DNA of 64,000 nucleotides from positions 36,289 through 100,288 of the forward strand of contig VFIW01000138.1 in the NCBI GenBank assembly GCA_006386115.1. The letters are read 5' to 3'. Shown in pieces: positions 45,196 to 56,842 of this stretch. Under the pieces are notes generated by a model. The model saw nothing but the letters and a program-made list of their open reading frames with translations, was not told where the DNA came from and searched no databases. This DNA is from Globisporangium splendens (Eukaryota > Oomycota > Peronosporomycetes > Pythiales > Pythiaceae). Numbering within the stretch: position 1 is the stretch's first letter; the number at the start of each line of letters is the position of its first letter. The translations under genes were made by a program, and so were the position numbers.

Positions 45196-46068
45196 GTGGA
45201 TGATATTCCGACTGTGCAAGTATTGAACCGCAAGCGATAGTTCGTACAGCATCTTCCACGCCAATTGGTCATCGTTGCGTTGCGCGAGGTATTCACGCAA
45301 GGTCCCGTAGGATGCGTATTCGCTGACGAAGTATCGTGTATCGATGTGGCAGGCTCCAAAGAGTGTAAGGATGTGCGGGTGTCGCAGCCGGTACCATAAT
45401 GTCACCTCGCGCACTAATGCACTGACTGGGATAGACGTTGGAGTTTCCAAAGGGTGATCCCTCTCATACCCGAGCCACTTGACGGTGACTGGAGTCCCTC
45501 TCCAGTTTCCTTGATGCAAAGTTCCAGCTGGTCCTTCACCGAACTCTTTAGCCTTGTCAAAGTTGATCTCGCTCGCCGCAAGAAACCACGGAGGGTGGGT
45601 CTGGATGTCATTTTGATGTGTCTTGTTGTCTGGTTGGCCGGCCGTTGTAGGTAGCGATGACTTCGGAGTTGGTTTTATGAGAATGCCGCCAATACCAATC
45701 CCATGATGTTGCTCTTTCCGATTCCTCTGTAGTATCGATTCCCAATTTCGAATGACATCTGCATCTGGTACACCCAATTTGTCGAGCAGTTCGTCTATTC
45801 TCGGATTGAACACGTGCCTGGAAACACGAACATTGGAATGCCCCTTGTGTTGCGTGTCGTGTTTGATGGCTTGTTGAAACGCTCGACTTCGTACATATTG
45901 CTCTTGGAATCGGTTCATCAAATCTTTCGCCATGGCGACCTCCGCTGTTGTCGGCGCGTTCGCCGCTTGCAAGAATTGCTTGTAGAAAACTTCGAATCTC
46001 GCATACACACGCTTTGCAATTTGCTGATACTGTGCGTTGTGTAGCCCAACAGGTACGAAATCAAACAT
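42283..46068 (-). CDS. TKL kinase - pseudokinase - kinase protein (gene 'B-K1')
   Basis: Exon 46068-43732, intron 43731-43654 (78 nt, phase 0), exon 43653-42283; 1235 residues if the ATG at 46068 is right. An upstream exon at about 46288-46130 ending at a GTACGA donor is possible. Residues 1-160 are mostly helical. Kinase domain 1 (about 161-430) has GEGPAGT and VTVK, HNDLRCDN in the catalytic loop, but GFG where DFG is expected. Kinase domain 2 (about 520-765) is a clear pseudokinase: no VAVK lysine, HGN for HRD, GGF for DFG. The second exon adds a third kinase domain with GEGSFAKV, VVVK, HNDLKCNN and an intact DFG, probably the only fully competent one. Membership in the TKL group is family inference. 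Confidence 0.8.
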
Positions 46069-46521
46069 GAGATGAAAGGAGCGCGATTAGCAAATCAATT
46101 CCATTGGCAACAATGCACGTATCTCGTACCTCATCAGGCGCGCGTTCACCTGGATGGCGCTGGGGTCGAGCGTGGAGCTCGCCATCGCCCTCGTTCTCCT
46201 CGCCTTGCTGCTTTTGCATCTCGAGTGTTTTGTCCAACTGAGAGGAATAAATTCCATGAATCGGGGTGGTGGGTTCACAGTTCCTCATTTTGTCAGTCCA
46301 TCCCCAAACAATGGGATTCGAAAACCTCAGTTAAATTTGGTCAGATAAATACTTATATTGCAGAATAAAACAAACTTTGGTGGAATGAATTCAATATCTG
46401 CAATATTGCAATCATTTGAATAAAAAAACAAATTTACTGATTTCTCACCAGTGGATTATTTTGATAAACCCGTAATAAAACCGATAGAATTTTTGCATCA
46501 ATCTGGATCTAAGTTAAAATT
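46069..46521. promoter_or_regulatory. Divergent promoter region between two kinase genes
   Basis: About 450 bp separate the minus-strand kinase gene from the plus-strand kinase/ankyrin unit. The right half (46330-46520) is strongly A+T-rich and suitable for a core promoter. The left half (46100-46290) could hold a first exon of the minus gene. No specific element is assigned. Confidence 0.5.
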
Positions 46522-49500
46522 GTGCAGCTGCGATTGTTGAACTTGCTCCTCATCTCTCCAAACGAGAAAAGAACACACGCGAAAACCTACATAGCACAAG
46601 CCAGACAAAAAGCAGCCGAGGACAAACAGGATCAACTCGAAGCCGCGATGAACGAAGAAAATGAGCACTTCGGCAGCCATCGTGTGTCGACGGCGACACG
46701 CGTTCACGCCCGAGAACCACCAGCAGAGTGGTTCCTTTCTTTGGATAATGTGATCGTTGATGAGGACGAAGGGTATCTTGGAGAAGGCTCCTTGGGACCG
46801 GTGTACAGAGGAACATGGATGGAAACCGCTGTGGCAGTCAAATTAATGGGCGATGACCAAGAGCTCGATCCAATCCACCGTTCGTTGTTTGTGCGCGAGG
46901 TGACAATATGGTATCGGCTGCGACACCCGCACATCCTTACACTCTTTGGAGCCTGCCACATCGATACACGATACTTCGTCAGCGAATACGCATCCTACGG
47001 GACCATGCGTGAATACCTCGCGCAACGCAACGATGACCAATTGGCGTGGAAGATGCTGTACGAACTATCGCTTGCGGTTCAATACTTGCACAGTCGGAAT
47101 ATCATCCACAACGATCTCCGATGCGACAACGTGCTCGTCGGTGGTGACGGGAAAGCCAAGCTCACAGGCTTCGGTTTGGCCTCGATTATCAACGAGGAGA
47201 TTGTGATCGACCCGAATCAGATTCGCGAAGCGGAACGATGGCGGAAGTCTCCGGAGTATGTTGCGAGTGGGAAAGCGTCGTTCGAGTCCGACATTTACTC
47301 ACTTGGAATGTGCATTTTGGAAGTGCTGATTGGGGATGCTTCGCGAAGACCTCACGCGGCCGAAGACTCCGTACTTTTCCAAGTTGGAAAGGATCAGATC
47401 CCAAACCGGAAACGCCTCATGAGATATGAAATGCTGATTACCAAGCAGCAGTGGCAACTGGTTAGAAAGATGACTGCAGAAATTCCATCCCAGCGAGCCC
47501 ATATTTCTCAAATTACCCTCGAGCTAGCCCAGATTGTACGACAAGCGTTTACAGCAAAATCGAGCAACGGTGTTGACAATTCAAAACTCGAAAGCCCAGT
47601 TTTGGTGACTCCAGAACAAACAGCAACTGAAGTCTCGTGCAAGGTAAGAAACAATTCAACAGTGGCAATTATCCATCAATGCGCTTTTGATCATGTAGAT
47701 GACAAAACCGTGTATGTTCATTAGAGTCTCGCACCTCAATCACACACATCGACAACGGCTGACAGAGCTAGAACAACTCTATCCTATGCTGCTGAGAGCG
47801 GGGACTGGAAAATGTGCGCGTTCCTCATCGAACGTGGAGCGTCAGTTGATTTGTGTGACGCTGGTGGACGAGATCCTCTTTCGTATGCTGCTGCCAATGG
47901 TCACACCAAGAGCGTCATGCTATTGATGAACTTGGGAGCCGATGCTAACAAGAAAGACAAGGATGGAAGAAGTCCTTTGTGGTATGCGGTAAATGCAGCC
48001 AAGTCAGAGACTGTGCAGCTTTTGGTCGATCGAGGAGCTGACGAGACCGAGAAGGACCTGTTTAGGAGAAATCCTTTGTTGTATGCGGCTCACGTAGGTG
48101 ACTCAGAGCTTGTGCAGCTTTTGGTTGATCGAGGAGCTGACGTGACCGAGAAGAACAAGTATGGAAGAAGTCCTTTGTCGTATGCGGTTGAAGCAGGCAA
48201 GACTGAGATTGTGCAGCTGTTGGTCGATCTTGGAGCTGTTGTGACCGAGTATGACCTGTTTGGAAGAAGTCCTTTGTCGTATGCGGCTAAATCAGGCAAG
48301 ACAGAGATTGTGCGTATTTTTGTCGATCGAGGAGCTGACGTGACCGAGAAGGACGAGTGTGAAAGAAGTCTTTTGTCGTATGCGGCTGAAGGAGGGAAGA
48401 CAGCGATTGTGCAACTTTTGGTCGATCTCGGAGCTGACGTGACCGAGAAGGACAGTTTGGAAGAAGTCTTTTGTCGTATGCGCTGAAGGGGAGACAGCGA
48501 TTGTACACTTTTGGTCGATCTCGGAGCTGACGTGACCGAGAAGGACAAAATGGAAGAAGTCCTTTGTCTATGTGTTGTACGTCGATCGCTGGTGACCGAG
48601 AAGGACGAGTTTGAAGAAGTCATGCGCCTGGAAGACAGGTTGATCGAGGAGCTGACGTGGCCGAGAAGGACAAAAATGGAAGAAGTCCTTTGTCGTATGC
48701 GGCTGAAGGAGGAAAGACTGAGACTGTGCAACTTTTGGTTGATCGAGGAGCTGACGTGACCGAGAAGGACGAATATGGAAGAAGTCCTTTGTCGTATGCG
48801 GCTGAAGCAGGCAAGAGAGAGATTGTGCAACTTTTGGTCGATCGAGGAGCTGGCGTGACCGAGAAGAGCATGTATGGAAGAAGTCCTTTGTCGTATGCGG
48901 AAAGAAGGCAAGACAGAGATGTTCAGCTGTTGGTCGATCTTGGAGCTGTGTGACCGAGTATGACCGTTGGAAGAAGTCCTTTGTCGTACGCAGCTAAATC
49001 AGGCAAGACAGAGATTGTGCAACTTTTGGTCGATTATGGAGCTGACGTGACTGAGAAGGACCAAGAATGAAAGATCCTTTGTCGTATGCGTCTAAAGAAG
49101 GCAGACAGAGATTGTGCAGGCTGTTGGTCGATTATGGAGCTGACGTGACTGAGAAGGACAAATGAAGAAGTCCTTTGTCGTTGCGGCTGAAGCAGGCAAG
49201 ACAGAGACTGTGCAGCTGTTTGGTCGATCTTGGAGCTGTTGTGACCGAGTATGACCTGTTTGGAAGAAGTCCTTTGTCGTACGCAACTAAATCAGGCAAG
49301 ACAGAGATTGTGCAGCTGTTGGTCGATTATGGAGCTGACGTGACCGAGAAGGACAAGAATGAAAGAAGTCCTTTGTCGTATGCGGCTAAAGAAGGCAAGA
49401 CAGAGATTGTGCAGCTGTTGGTCGATTATGGAGCTGACGTGACTGAGAAGGACAAGAATGAAAGAAGTCCTTTGTCGTATGCGGCTGAAGCAGGCAAGAC

Positions 49501-50158
49501 AGAGACTGTGCAGCTGTTGGTCGATCTTGGAGCTGTTGTGACCGAGTATGACCTGTTTGGAAGAAGTCCTTTGTCGTACGCAGCTAAATCAGGCAAGACA
49601 GAGATTGTGCAGCTGTTGGTCGATTATGGAGCTGACGTGACCGAGAAGGACAAGAATGGTAGGAATCTTCTGTCGTATGCCGCCGAGTCGGGCTATTCGG
49701 GCGTCACTACGATGTTGATTAAAGAGGGATCGGCTGTAGACGAGAAGGACTCAAACGGAAGAACCGCGCTATCGTACGCCGCGCAACAAGGACACAGTGA
49801 AATAGTCTCCTCTCTGCTGAAAGCTGGCGCATCACCGAATGGAACGATTGTTTGGAATGAATCGCAGTCCGAGTGCGAGACGTCTCTCACTCTGGCTGGT
49901 CGTGCAGGACATATGAACATCGTCAAAACTCTGATTGAGGCAGGCGCAGACGTGGATGTCCGAGCTCCCGATGGCGAAACACCGCTGATATCGATATCGC
50001 GATGGGATTACACACCTGGTGTCCAATTGCTCATCGAGAAATGTCGCAGTGGCGTAAATCCGTTTGCTACCCGATCAACTGCAAGAACTCCATTGCTTCC
50101 TGGTACCTTGGAAACCATGCATGAATGTGCACAAAGACACATGAATTTGCAGTTATGA
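46522..50158 (+). CDS. TKL kinase with C-terminal ankyrin array 1 (module A), frame broken
   Basis: The frame opens after a stop at 46510; its first ATG is 46648, but codons before it (AKTYIAQARQKAAEDK) look coding, so an upstream exon is likely. The kinase has GEGSLGPVYRG and VAVK, then IHNDLRCDN and GFG for DFG, so it probably has little phosphotransfer activity. The exon ends at 47643 (TGCAAG/GTAAGA); an 81-nt phase-0 intron (47644-47724) leads into SLAPQSHTSTTADRA and the ankyrin frame SYAAESGDWKMCAFLIERGA. About 23 ankyrin units follow. Frame is lost near 48470 and regained near 49175 after several single-base changes, and again near 50119, where copy 2 has one more base. Read correctly it continues into the next module. 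Confidence 0.7.
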
Positions 50159-52414
50159 CTACACGGGTGATGCAACGGCTGCAAGACGTCTGCTCCCAGT
50201 TGGAGCAGCAGGGTATGATTGGAGTCCAATCAGAAGCGCTGACAACGTTGATTCCCATCCTGTTCCGTTTTTGCCGACTGCTGTTTCGATGCAAAGAGCA
50301 AAAGCGACTTGTGTCTCGACTCATTTCCAGTCTTGCCATCTCAAGCGCAATCAGTGACTTTCATGAAGAGTTGGATCACTTTGCGGCGCTACCTACAATT
50401 GAGCCTGCAAGAGAGTGATTGGAAGGATCAGATTGCTTACCCGAAACGATGACGAATTGCGACGAGCCCTTGACGACATACAGGACAAGGACCGTGCAGC
50501 TGTCCTGCTGTGAATACGCTGCGAAAACAACAAGGTACTAATAAAGAAGCAGTGGACGCCATTGAAGATGTCAAAAATCGATTCCTTCGAGTGTGCGGCA
50601 TGGAAGAGCCATCTGTCCCAGATTGGTTTATATCTCGTGAGGATGTGGAGTTTAACGAGTGGAATCGAACTGGAGAAGACGCTGAAACCACGTCGTACGA
50701 AGGCAAGTGGCTGAAGACCAAGGTGATCGTCGCAACATCACAACAGATGGACAAAAACGAGTTTCAGAAAGTTGCAGATCGATGGTACTCACTAAGTCAC
50801 CCAAACGTGCGAAAGCTCTTCGGAGCTTGCCACATTGAGTCGAAGCCTTTCTTCGTGTACGAGTATGGGAAGCGACTACTGGATGTGCTGATAGAAAAGC
50901 AGCAATCCCCTTGGAAATATCTGTATGATGCGGCGCTTGGTGTTCAATTGCTCCATCAACGCAGCATTGTCCATGGTGATCTGCGATGCTCAAACATCGT
51001 TGTCGGTTTGGATGGTGTTGCAAAAGTTGGTGGGCTGGAATATCGCATGGATCATTATTACTTCTGGTTCGATACAGAACAAGCGGGTTGGGCTTCCCCT
51101 GAACTACTTTCCGGTCAAGTCAAGTCTCTTTCGTCCGACATCTACGCGTTTGGAATGTGCATTTTGGAAGCGATTACTCTCAAGAGACCTTGGTTTCCGC
51201 TGGAATTATATGGATATTATCGAAATGTCAGACGTAGAAAACTCCCAGATCGCCCTGAAAGCTTTAGTGATGACCAGTGGGACTTGGTCACAAAGATGTG
51301 TGCATACAAGTCTGCCGATCGCATATCGATCGGGTATGTTGTGCTTCAGTTCAAGAAATTTGTTGAGACGAGAAATTATCTCGTCCTGGTCGCCCATGAT
51401 ACACACATTGAGGTACGTGACATATCACACTGTGAACAGCAACTGAGTTATTTTCCACCAACATTGCCTTTCTTTTTTCTTCGATATATACCAGCCATCA
51501 GAGTATGCAAGCATCGACACATTCCAGTTTCCACAGCTTGAGTTAAACACAATTCCAGTCAAGCTGCAAACGATTCGAGACCGATGTCAACAATTGCCTG
51601 AGTCCAAGTGGCTTGTCCGTGATGTGTGGCCAGCGCTAGAGTTTCTGTTCCACACCATGGTGTCACAACAAATACGGCCAACAGACACTGTTGCTGAGAA
51701 ATATTGTGCTGCCTTACGCAGTTTGGACCGATACCTGCGCACTACGTTGTCTGAAAAATCGACTGCTCACGCTGCCAGAAGTCGACAAGTCGCTGAGTCC
51801 CACCACGTGATTTACGAAGAGCTGGATCGTTTGCTTGACATGGTGCATGTGAGTAAGAGCCACCCAATCCGGAGCTGGAAGCGCAGCGAAGCGAGCATCG
51901 ATCAGCGGATTCTAAAGGATGCGAATTGTGTAAAAGCAAGCGCGATACCGGGAGCTGTGTCGCTGAAAATGTTCGGTTTATCAAGGACAGAACTTTGTGA
52001 TGGCAGAACTGGTGACGAGCCTCAAGCTGTGCCAACGTGGTTCTTGCCTTTGCGAAAACTTCAATTCTCCTCTTCCAGCGAAATTGGACAAGGCGCGTTT
52101 GGAAAAGTGTATAAAGGTGTTTGGCTGGATACTCCGGTTGTGGTGAAGTTCATGGGGTACGAAGGCGACAGGGACACGATTTCCAACGAGCTCTTCCTTC
52201 ACGAAGTACGAGTGTGGCATCGACTGAAGAAGCACCCGCACATTGTGGAGTTGTATGGTGCCTGCCACGTCGACAAGCGTTATTTTGTGTGTGAATACGC
52301 TTCGAATGGGGATCTGCGAGAGTATTTGAAGCGAGCTGGAAACGACCATTTGGTTTGGGATAAACTCTACGAGATCGCGCTCGGACTTGCGTACATGCAT
52401 GGGTTGAGCGTCGT
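47106..52414 (+). repeat. Direct repeat unit 1 of the kinase/ankyrin locus (about 5.3 kb)
   Basis: It runs from the catalytic loop of module A through tail, ankyrin array 1, pseudokinase and the N-lobe of module C. The following unit (52415-56842) repeats the same order; a given base in the tail lies 5309 bp further on (for example 47112 and 52421, intron 47644 and 52953). Confidence 0.85.
47780..50110 (+). repeat. Ankyrin-coding tandem array 1 (99-bp units)
   Basis: Each 99-bp unit encodes a 33-residue ankyrin repeat of the form RSPLSYAAKSGKTEIVQLLV then D-GADVTEKDKNE. Units alternate mainly between a VVTEYDLFG type and a VTEKDKNE or VTEKDEYG type. Roughly 23 units fit; from about 48460 to 49200 many carry missing or extra single bases. 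The last three or four units are diverged (SGYSGVTTMLIKEGSAVDE and on) and cap the array. Confidence 0.9.
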
Positions 52415-54797
52415 GCACAACGATCTCCGATGCGACAACGTGCTCGTCGGTGGTGACGGGAAAGCCAAGCTCACAGGCTTCGGTTTGGCCTCGATTATCA
52501 ACGAGGAGATTGTGATCGACCCGAATCAGATTCGCGAAGCGGAACGATGGCGGAAGTCTCCGGAGTATGTTGCGAGTGGGAAAGCGTCGTTCGAGTCCGA
52601 CATTTACTCACTTGGAATGTGCATTTTGGAAGTGCTGATTGGGGATGCTTCGCGAAGACCTCACGCGGCCGAAGACTCCGTACTTTTCCAAGTTGGAAAG
52701 GATCAGATCCCAAACCGGAAACGCCTCATGAGATATGAAATGCTGATTACCAAGCAGCAGTGGCAACTGGTTAGAAAGATGACTGCAGAAATTCCATCCC
52801 AGCGAGCCCATATTTCTCAAATTACCCTCGAGCTAGCCCAGATTGTACGACAAGCGTTTACAGCAAAATCGAGCAACGGTGTTGACAATTCAAAACTCGA
52901 AAGCCCAGTTTTGGTGACTCCAGAACAAACAGCAACTGAAGTCTCGTGCAAGGTAAGAAACAATTCAACAGTGGCAATTATCCATCAATGCGCTTTTGAT
53001 CATGTAGATGACAAAACCGTGTATGTTCATTAGAGTCTCGCACCTCAATCACACACATCGACAACGGCTGACAGAGCTAGAACAACTCTATCCTATGCTG
53101 CTGAGAGCGGGGACTGGAAAATGTGCGCGTTCCTCATCGAACGTGGAGCGTCAGTTGATTTGTGTGACGCTGGTGGACGAGATCCACTTTCGTATGCTGC
53201 TGCCAATGGGCACATCAAGGCAGTCGTGCTTTTAATGAACTGGGGTGCCGATATTGGCGAGAAGGACGAGTATGGAAGAAGTCCTTTGTCGTATGCGGCT
53301 GAAGCAGGCAAGACAGAGACTGTACTGCTATTGGTCGATCTTGGAGCTGTTGTGACCGAGTATGACCTGTTTGGAAGAAGTCCTTTGTCGTACGCAGCTA
53401 AATCAGGCAAGACAGAGATTGTGCGGCATTTGGTCGATTATGGAGCTGACGTGACTGAGAAGGACAAGAATGAAAGAAGTCCTTTGTCGTATGCGGCTGA
53501 AGCAGGCAAGACAGAGATTGTGCGGCTTTGGTCGATTATGGAGCTGACGTGACTGAGAAGGACAGAATGAAAGAAGTCATTGTTATTGAAGCAGGCAAGA
53601 CAAGATTGTGCAGCTGTTGGTCGATTATGGAGCTGACGTGACTGAGAAGGACAAGAATGAAAGAAGTCCTTTGTCGATGCGGCTGAAGCAGGCAAGACAG
53701 AGACGGTGCAGCTGTTGGTCGATCTTGGAGCTGTTGTGACCGAGTATGACCTGTTTGGAAGAAGTCCTTTGTCGTACGCAGCTAAATCAGGCAAGACAGA
53801 GATTGTGCAGCTGTTGGTCGATTATGGAGCTGACGTGACTGAGAAGGACAAGAATGAAAGAAGTCCTTTGTCGTATGCGGCTGAAGCAGGCAAGACAGAG
53901 ACTGTGCAGCTGTTGGTCGATCTTGGAGCTGTTGTGACCGAGTATGACCTGTTTGGAAGAAGTCCTTTGTCGTACGCAGCTAAATCAGGCAAGACAGAGA
54001 TTGTGCAGCTGTTGGTCGATTATGGAGCTGACGTGACCGAGAAGGACAAGAATGGTAGGAATCTTCTGTCGTATGCCGCCGAGTCGGGCTATTCGGGCGT
54101 CACTACGATGTTGATTAAAGAGGGATCGGCTGTAGACGAGAAGGACTCAAACGGAAGAACCGCGCTATCGTACGCCGCGCAACAAGGACACAGTGAAATA
54201 GTCTCCTCTCTGCTGAAAGCTGGCGCATCACCGAATGGAACGATTGTTTGGAATGAATCGCAGTCCGAGTGCGAGACGTCTCTCACTCTGGCTGGTCGTG
54301 CAGGACATATGAACATCGTCAAAACTCTGATTGAGGCAGGCGCAGACGTGGATGTCCGAGCTCCCGATGGCGAAACACCGCTGATATCGATATCGCGATG
54401 GGATTACACACCTGGTGTCCAATTGCTCATCGAGAAATGTCGCAGTGGCGTAAATCCGTTTGCTACCCGATCAACTGCAAGAACTCCATTGCTTCCTGGT
54501 ACCTTGGAAACCATGCATGGGCTGTGCACAAAGACACATGAATTTGCAGTTATGACTACACGGGTGATGCAACGGCTGCAAGACGTCTGCTCCCAGTTGG
54601 AGCAGCAGGGTATGATTGGAGTCCAATCAGAAGCGCTGACAACGTTGATTCCCATCCTGTTCCGTTTTTGCCGACTGCTGTTTCGATGCAAAGAGCAAAA
54701 GCGACTTGTGTCTCGACTCATTTCCAGTCTTGCCATCTCAAGCGCAATCAGTGACTTTCATGAAGAGTTGGATCACTTGCGGCGCTACTACAATTGA
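50159..54797 (+). CDS. Pseudokinase - TKL kinase - ankyrin array 2 (modules E1 and C), frame broken
   Basis: No ATG start is found, and the frame runs on from the ankyrin module, so this is probably the middle of one long gene. A helical linker precedes a pseudokinase (about 50600-51400) with no VAVK lysine, HGDLRCSN for HRD and GGL for DFG. Copy 1 lacks one G near 50509 relative to copy 2 (CTGCTGTGAA against CTGCTGGTGAA). An 82-nt phase-0 intron (51413-51494) leads into PSEYASIDTFQFPQ, a helical region and kinase C (GQGAFGKVYKG, VVVK, VHNDLRCDN, GFG). Its tail (EVLIGDASRRP) equals that of module A. Intron 52953-53033 joins ankyrin array 2, which loses frame near 53530-53700 and again at 54790. 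Confidence 0.7.
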
Positions 54798-56842
54798 GCC
54801 TGCAAGAGAGTGATTGGAAGGATCAGTGGCTTGACGAAACGAATACGATGCAGTCTATCTATGAAAGATGGTGGATGACGGAGCCTTGTCGACGGTCTCG
54901 ACGACATACAGGACAAGGACCGTGCAGCTGTCCTGCTGGTGAATACGCTGCGAAAACAACAAGGTACTAATAAAGAAGCAGTGGACGCCATTGAAGATGT
55001 CAAAAATCGATTCCTTCGAGTGTGCGGCATGGAAGAGCCATCTGTCCCAGATTGGTTTATATCTCGTGAGGATGTGGAGTTTAACGAGTGGAATCGAACT
55101 GGAGGTGACGCTGAAATCACGACGTACGAAGGCAAGTGGCTGAAGACCAAGGTGATCGTCGCAACATCACAACAGATGGATAAAACGAGTTTCAGAAAGT
55201 TGCAGATCGCTGGTACTCACTGAGTCACCCGAACGTGCGAAAGCTCTTCGGAGCTTGCCATATTGAGTCGAAGCCTTTCTTCGTGTACGAGTATGGGAAG
55301 CGACTACTGGATGTGCTGATAGAAAAGCAGCAATCCCCTTGGAAATATCTGTATGATGCGGCGCTTGGTGTTCAATTGCTCCATCAACGCAGCATTGTCC
55401 ATGGTGATCTGCGATGCTCAAACATCGTTGTCGGTTTGGATGGTGTTGCAAAAGTTGGTGGGCTGGAATATCGCATGGATCATTATTACTTCTGGTTCGA
55501 TACAGAACAAGCGGGTTGGGCTTCCCCTGAACTACTTTCCGGTCAAGTCAAGTCTCTTTCGTCCGACATCTACGCGTTTGGAATGTGCATTTTGGAAGCG
55601 ATTACTCTCAAGAGACCTTGGTTTCCGCTGGAATTATATGGATATTATCGAAATGTCAGACGTAGAAAACTCCCAGATCGCCCTGAAAGCTTTAGTGATG
55701 ACCAGTGGGACTTGGTCACAAAGATGTGTGCATACAAGTCTGCCGATCGCATATCGATCGGGTATGTTGTGCTTCAGTTCAAGAAATTTGTTGAGACGAG
55801 AAATTATCTCGTCCTGGTCGCCCATGATACACACATTGAGGTACGTGACATATCACACTGTGAACAGCAACTGAGTTATTTTCCACCAACATTGCCTTTC
55901 TTTTTTCTTCGATATATACCAGCCATCAGAGTATGCAAGCATCGACACATTCCAGTTTCCACAGCTTGAGTTAAACACAATTCCAGTCAAGCTGCAAACG
56001 ATTCGAGACCGATGTCAACAATTGCCTGAGTCCAAGTGGCTTGTCCGTGATGTGTGGCCAGCGCTAGAGTTTCTGTTCCACACCATGGTGTCACAACAAA
56101 TACGGCCAACAGACACTGTTGCTGAGAAATATTGTGCTGCCTTACGCAGTTTGGACCGATACCTGCGCACTACGTTGTCTGAAAAATCGACTGCTCACGC
56201 TGCCAGAAGTCGACAAGTCGCTGAGTCCCACCACGTGATTTACGAAGAGCTGGATCGTTTGCTTGACATGGTGCATGTGAGTAAGAGCCACCCAATCCGG
56301 AGCTGGAAGCGCAGCGAAGCGAGCATTGATCAGCGGATTCTAAAGGATGCGAATTGTGTAAAAGCAAGCGCGATACCAGGAGCTGTGTCGCTGAAAATGT
56401 TCGGTTTATCAAGGACAGAACTTTGTGATGGCAGAACTGGTGACGAGCCTCAAGCTGTGCCAACGTGGTTCTTGCCTTTGCGAAAACTTCAATTCTCCTC
56501 TTCCAGCGAAATTGGACAAGGCGCGTTTGGAAAAGTGTATAAAGGTGTTTGGCTGGATACTCCGGTTGTGGTGAAGTTCATGGGGTACGAAGGCGACAGG
56601 GACACGATTTCCAACGAGCTCTTCCTTCACGAAGTACGAGTGTGGCATCGACTGAAGAAGCACCCGCACATTGTGGAGTTGTATGGTGCCTGCCACGTCG
56701 ACAAGCGTTATTTTGTGTGTGAATACGCTTCGAATGGGGATCTGCGAGAGTATTTGAAGCGAGCTGGAAACGACCATTTGGTTTGGGATAAACTCTACGA
56801 GATCGCGCTCGGACTTGCGTACATGCATGGGTTGAGCGTCGT
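52415..56842 (+). repeat. Direct repeat unit 2 of the kinase/ankyrin locus (about 4.4 kb)
   Basis: Near-identical to unit 1 except for a shorter ankyrin array. A base in the catalytic loop of module C lies 4428 bp before its match in module D (52421 and 56849). After the shared catalytic loop and GFG segment, module D turns into the other tail type. Confidence 0.85.
53090..54530 (+). repeat. Ankyrin-coding tandem array 2 (99-bp units)
   Basis: About 14 units of the same 33-residue type as array 1 with the same diverged capping units. The first unit differs slightly (IKAVVLLMNWGADIGEKDEYG). Single-base losses cluster at about 53530-53700. Confidence 0.9.

Noticed and set aside
48090..48911. 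273-codon minus-strand frame in ankyrin array 1
   Set aside because: Periodic Ser/Arg sequence created by the 99-bp units read backwards.
47780..50110. Regular repeats that could suggest a CRISPR-like or satellite array
   Set aside because: The 99-bp period encodes 33-residue ankyrin units on the plus strand, without spacers.
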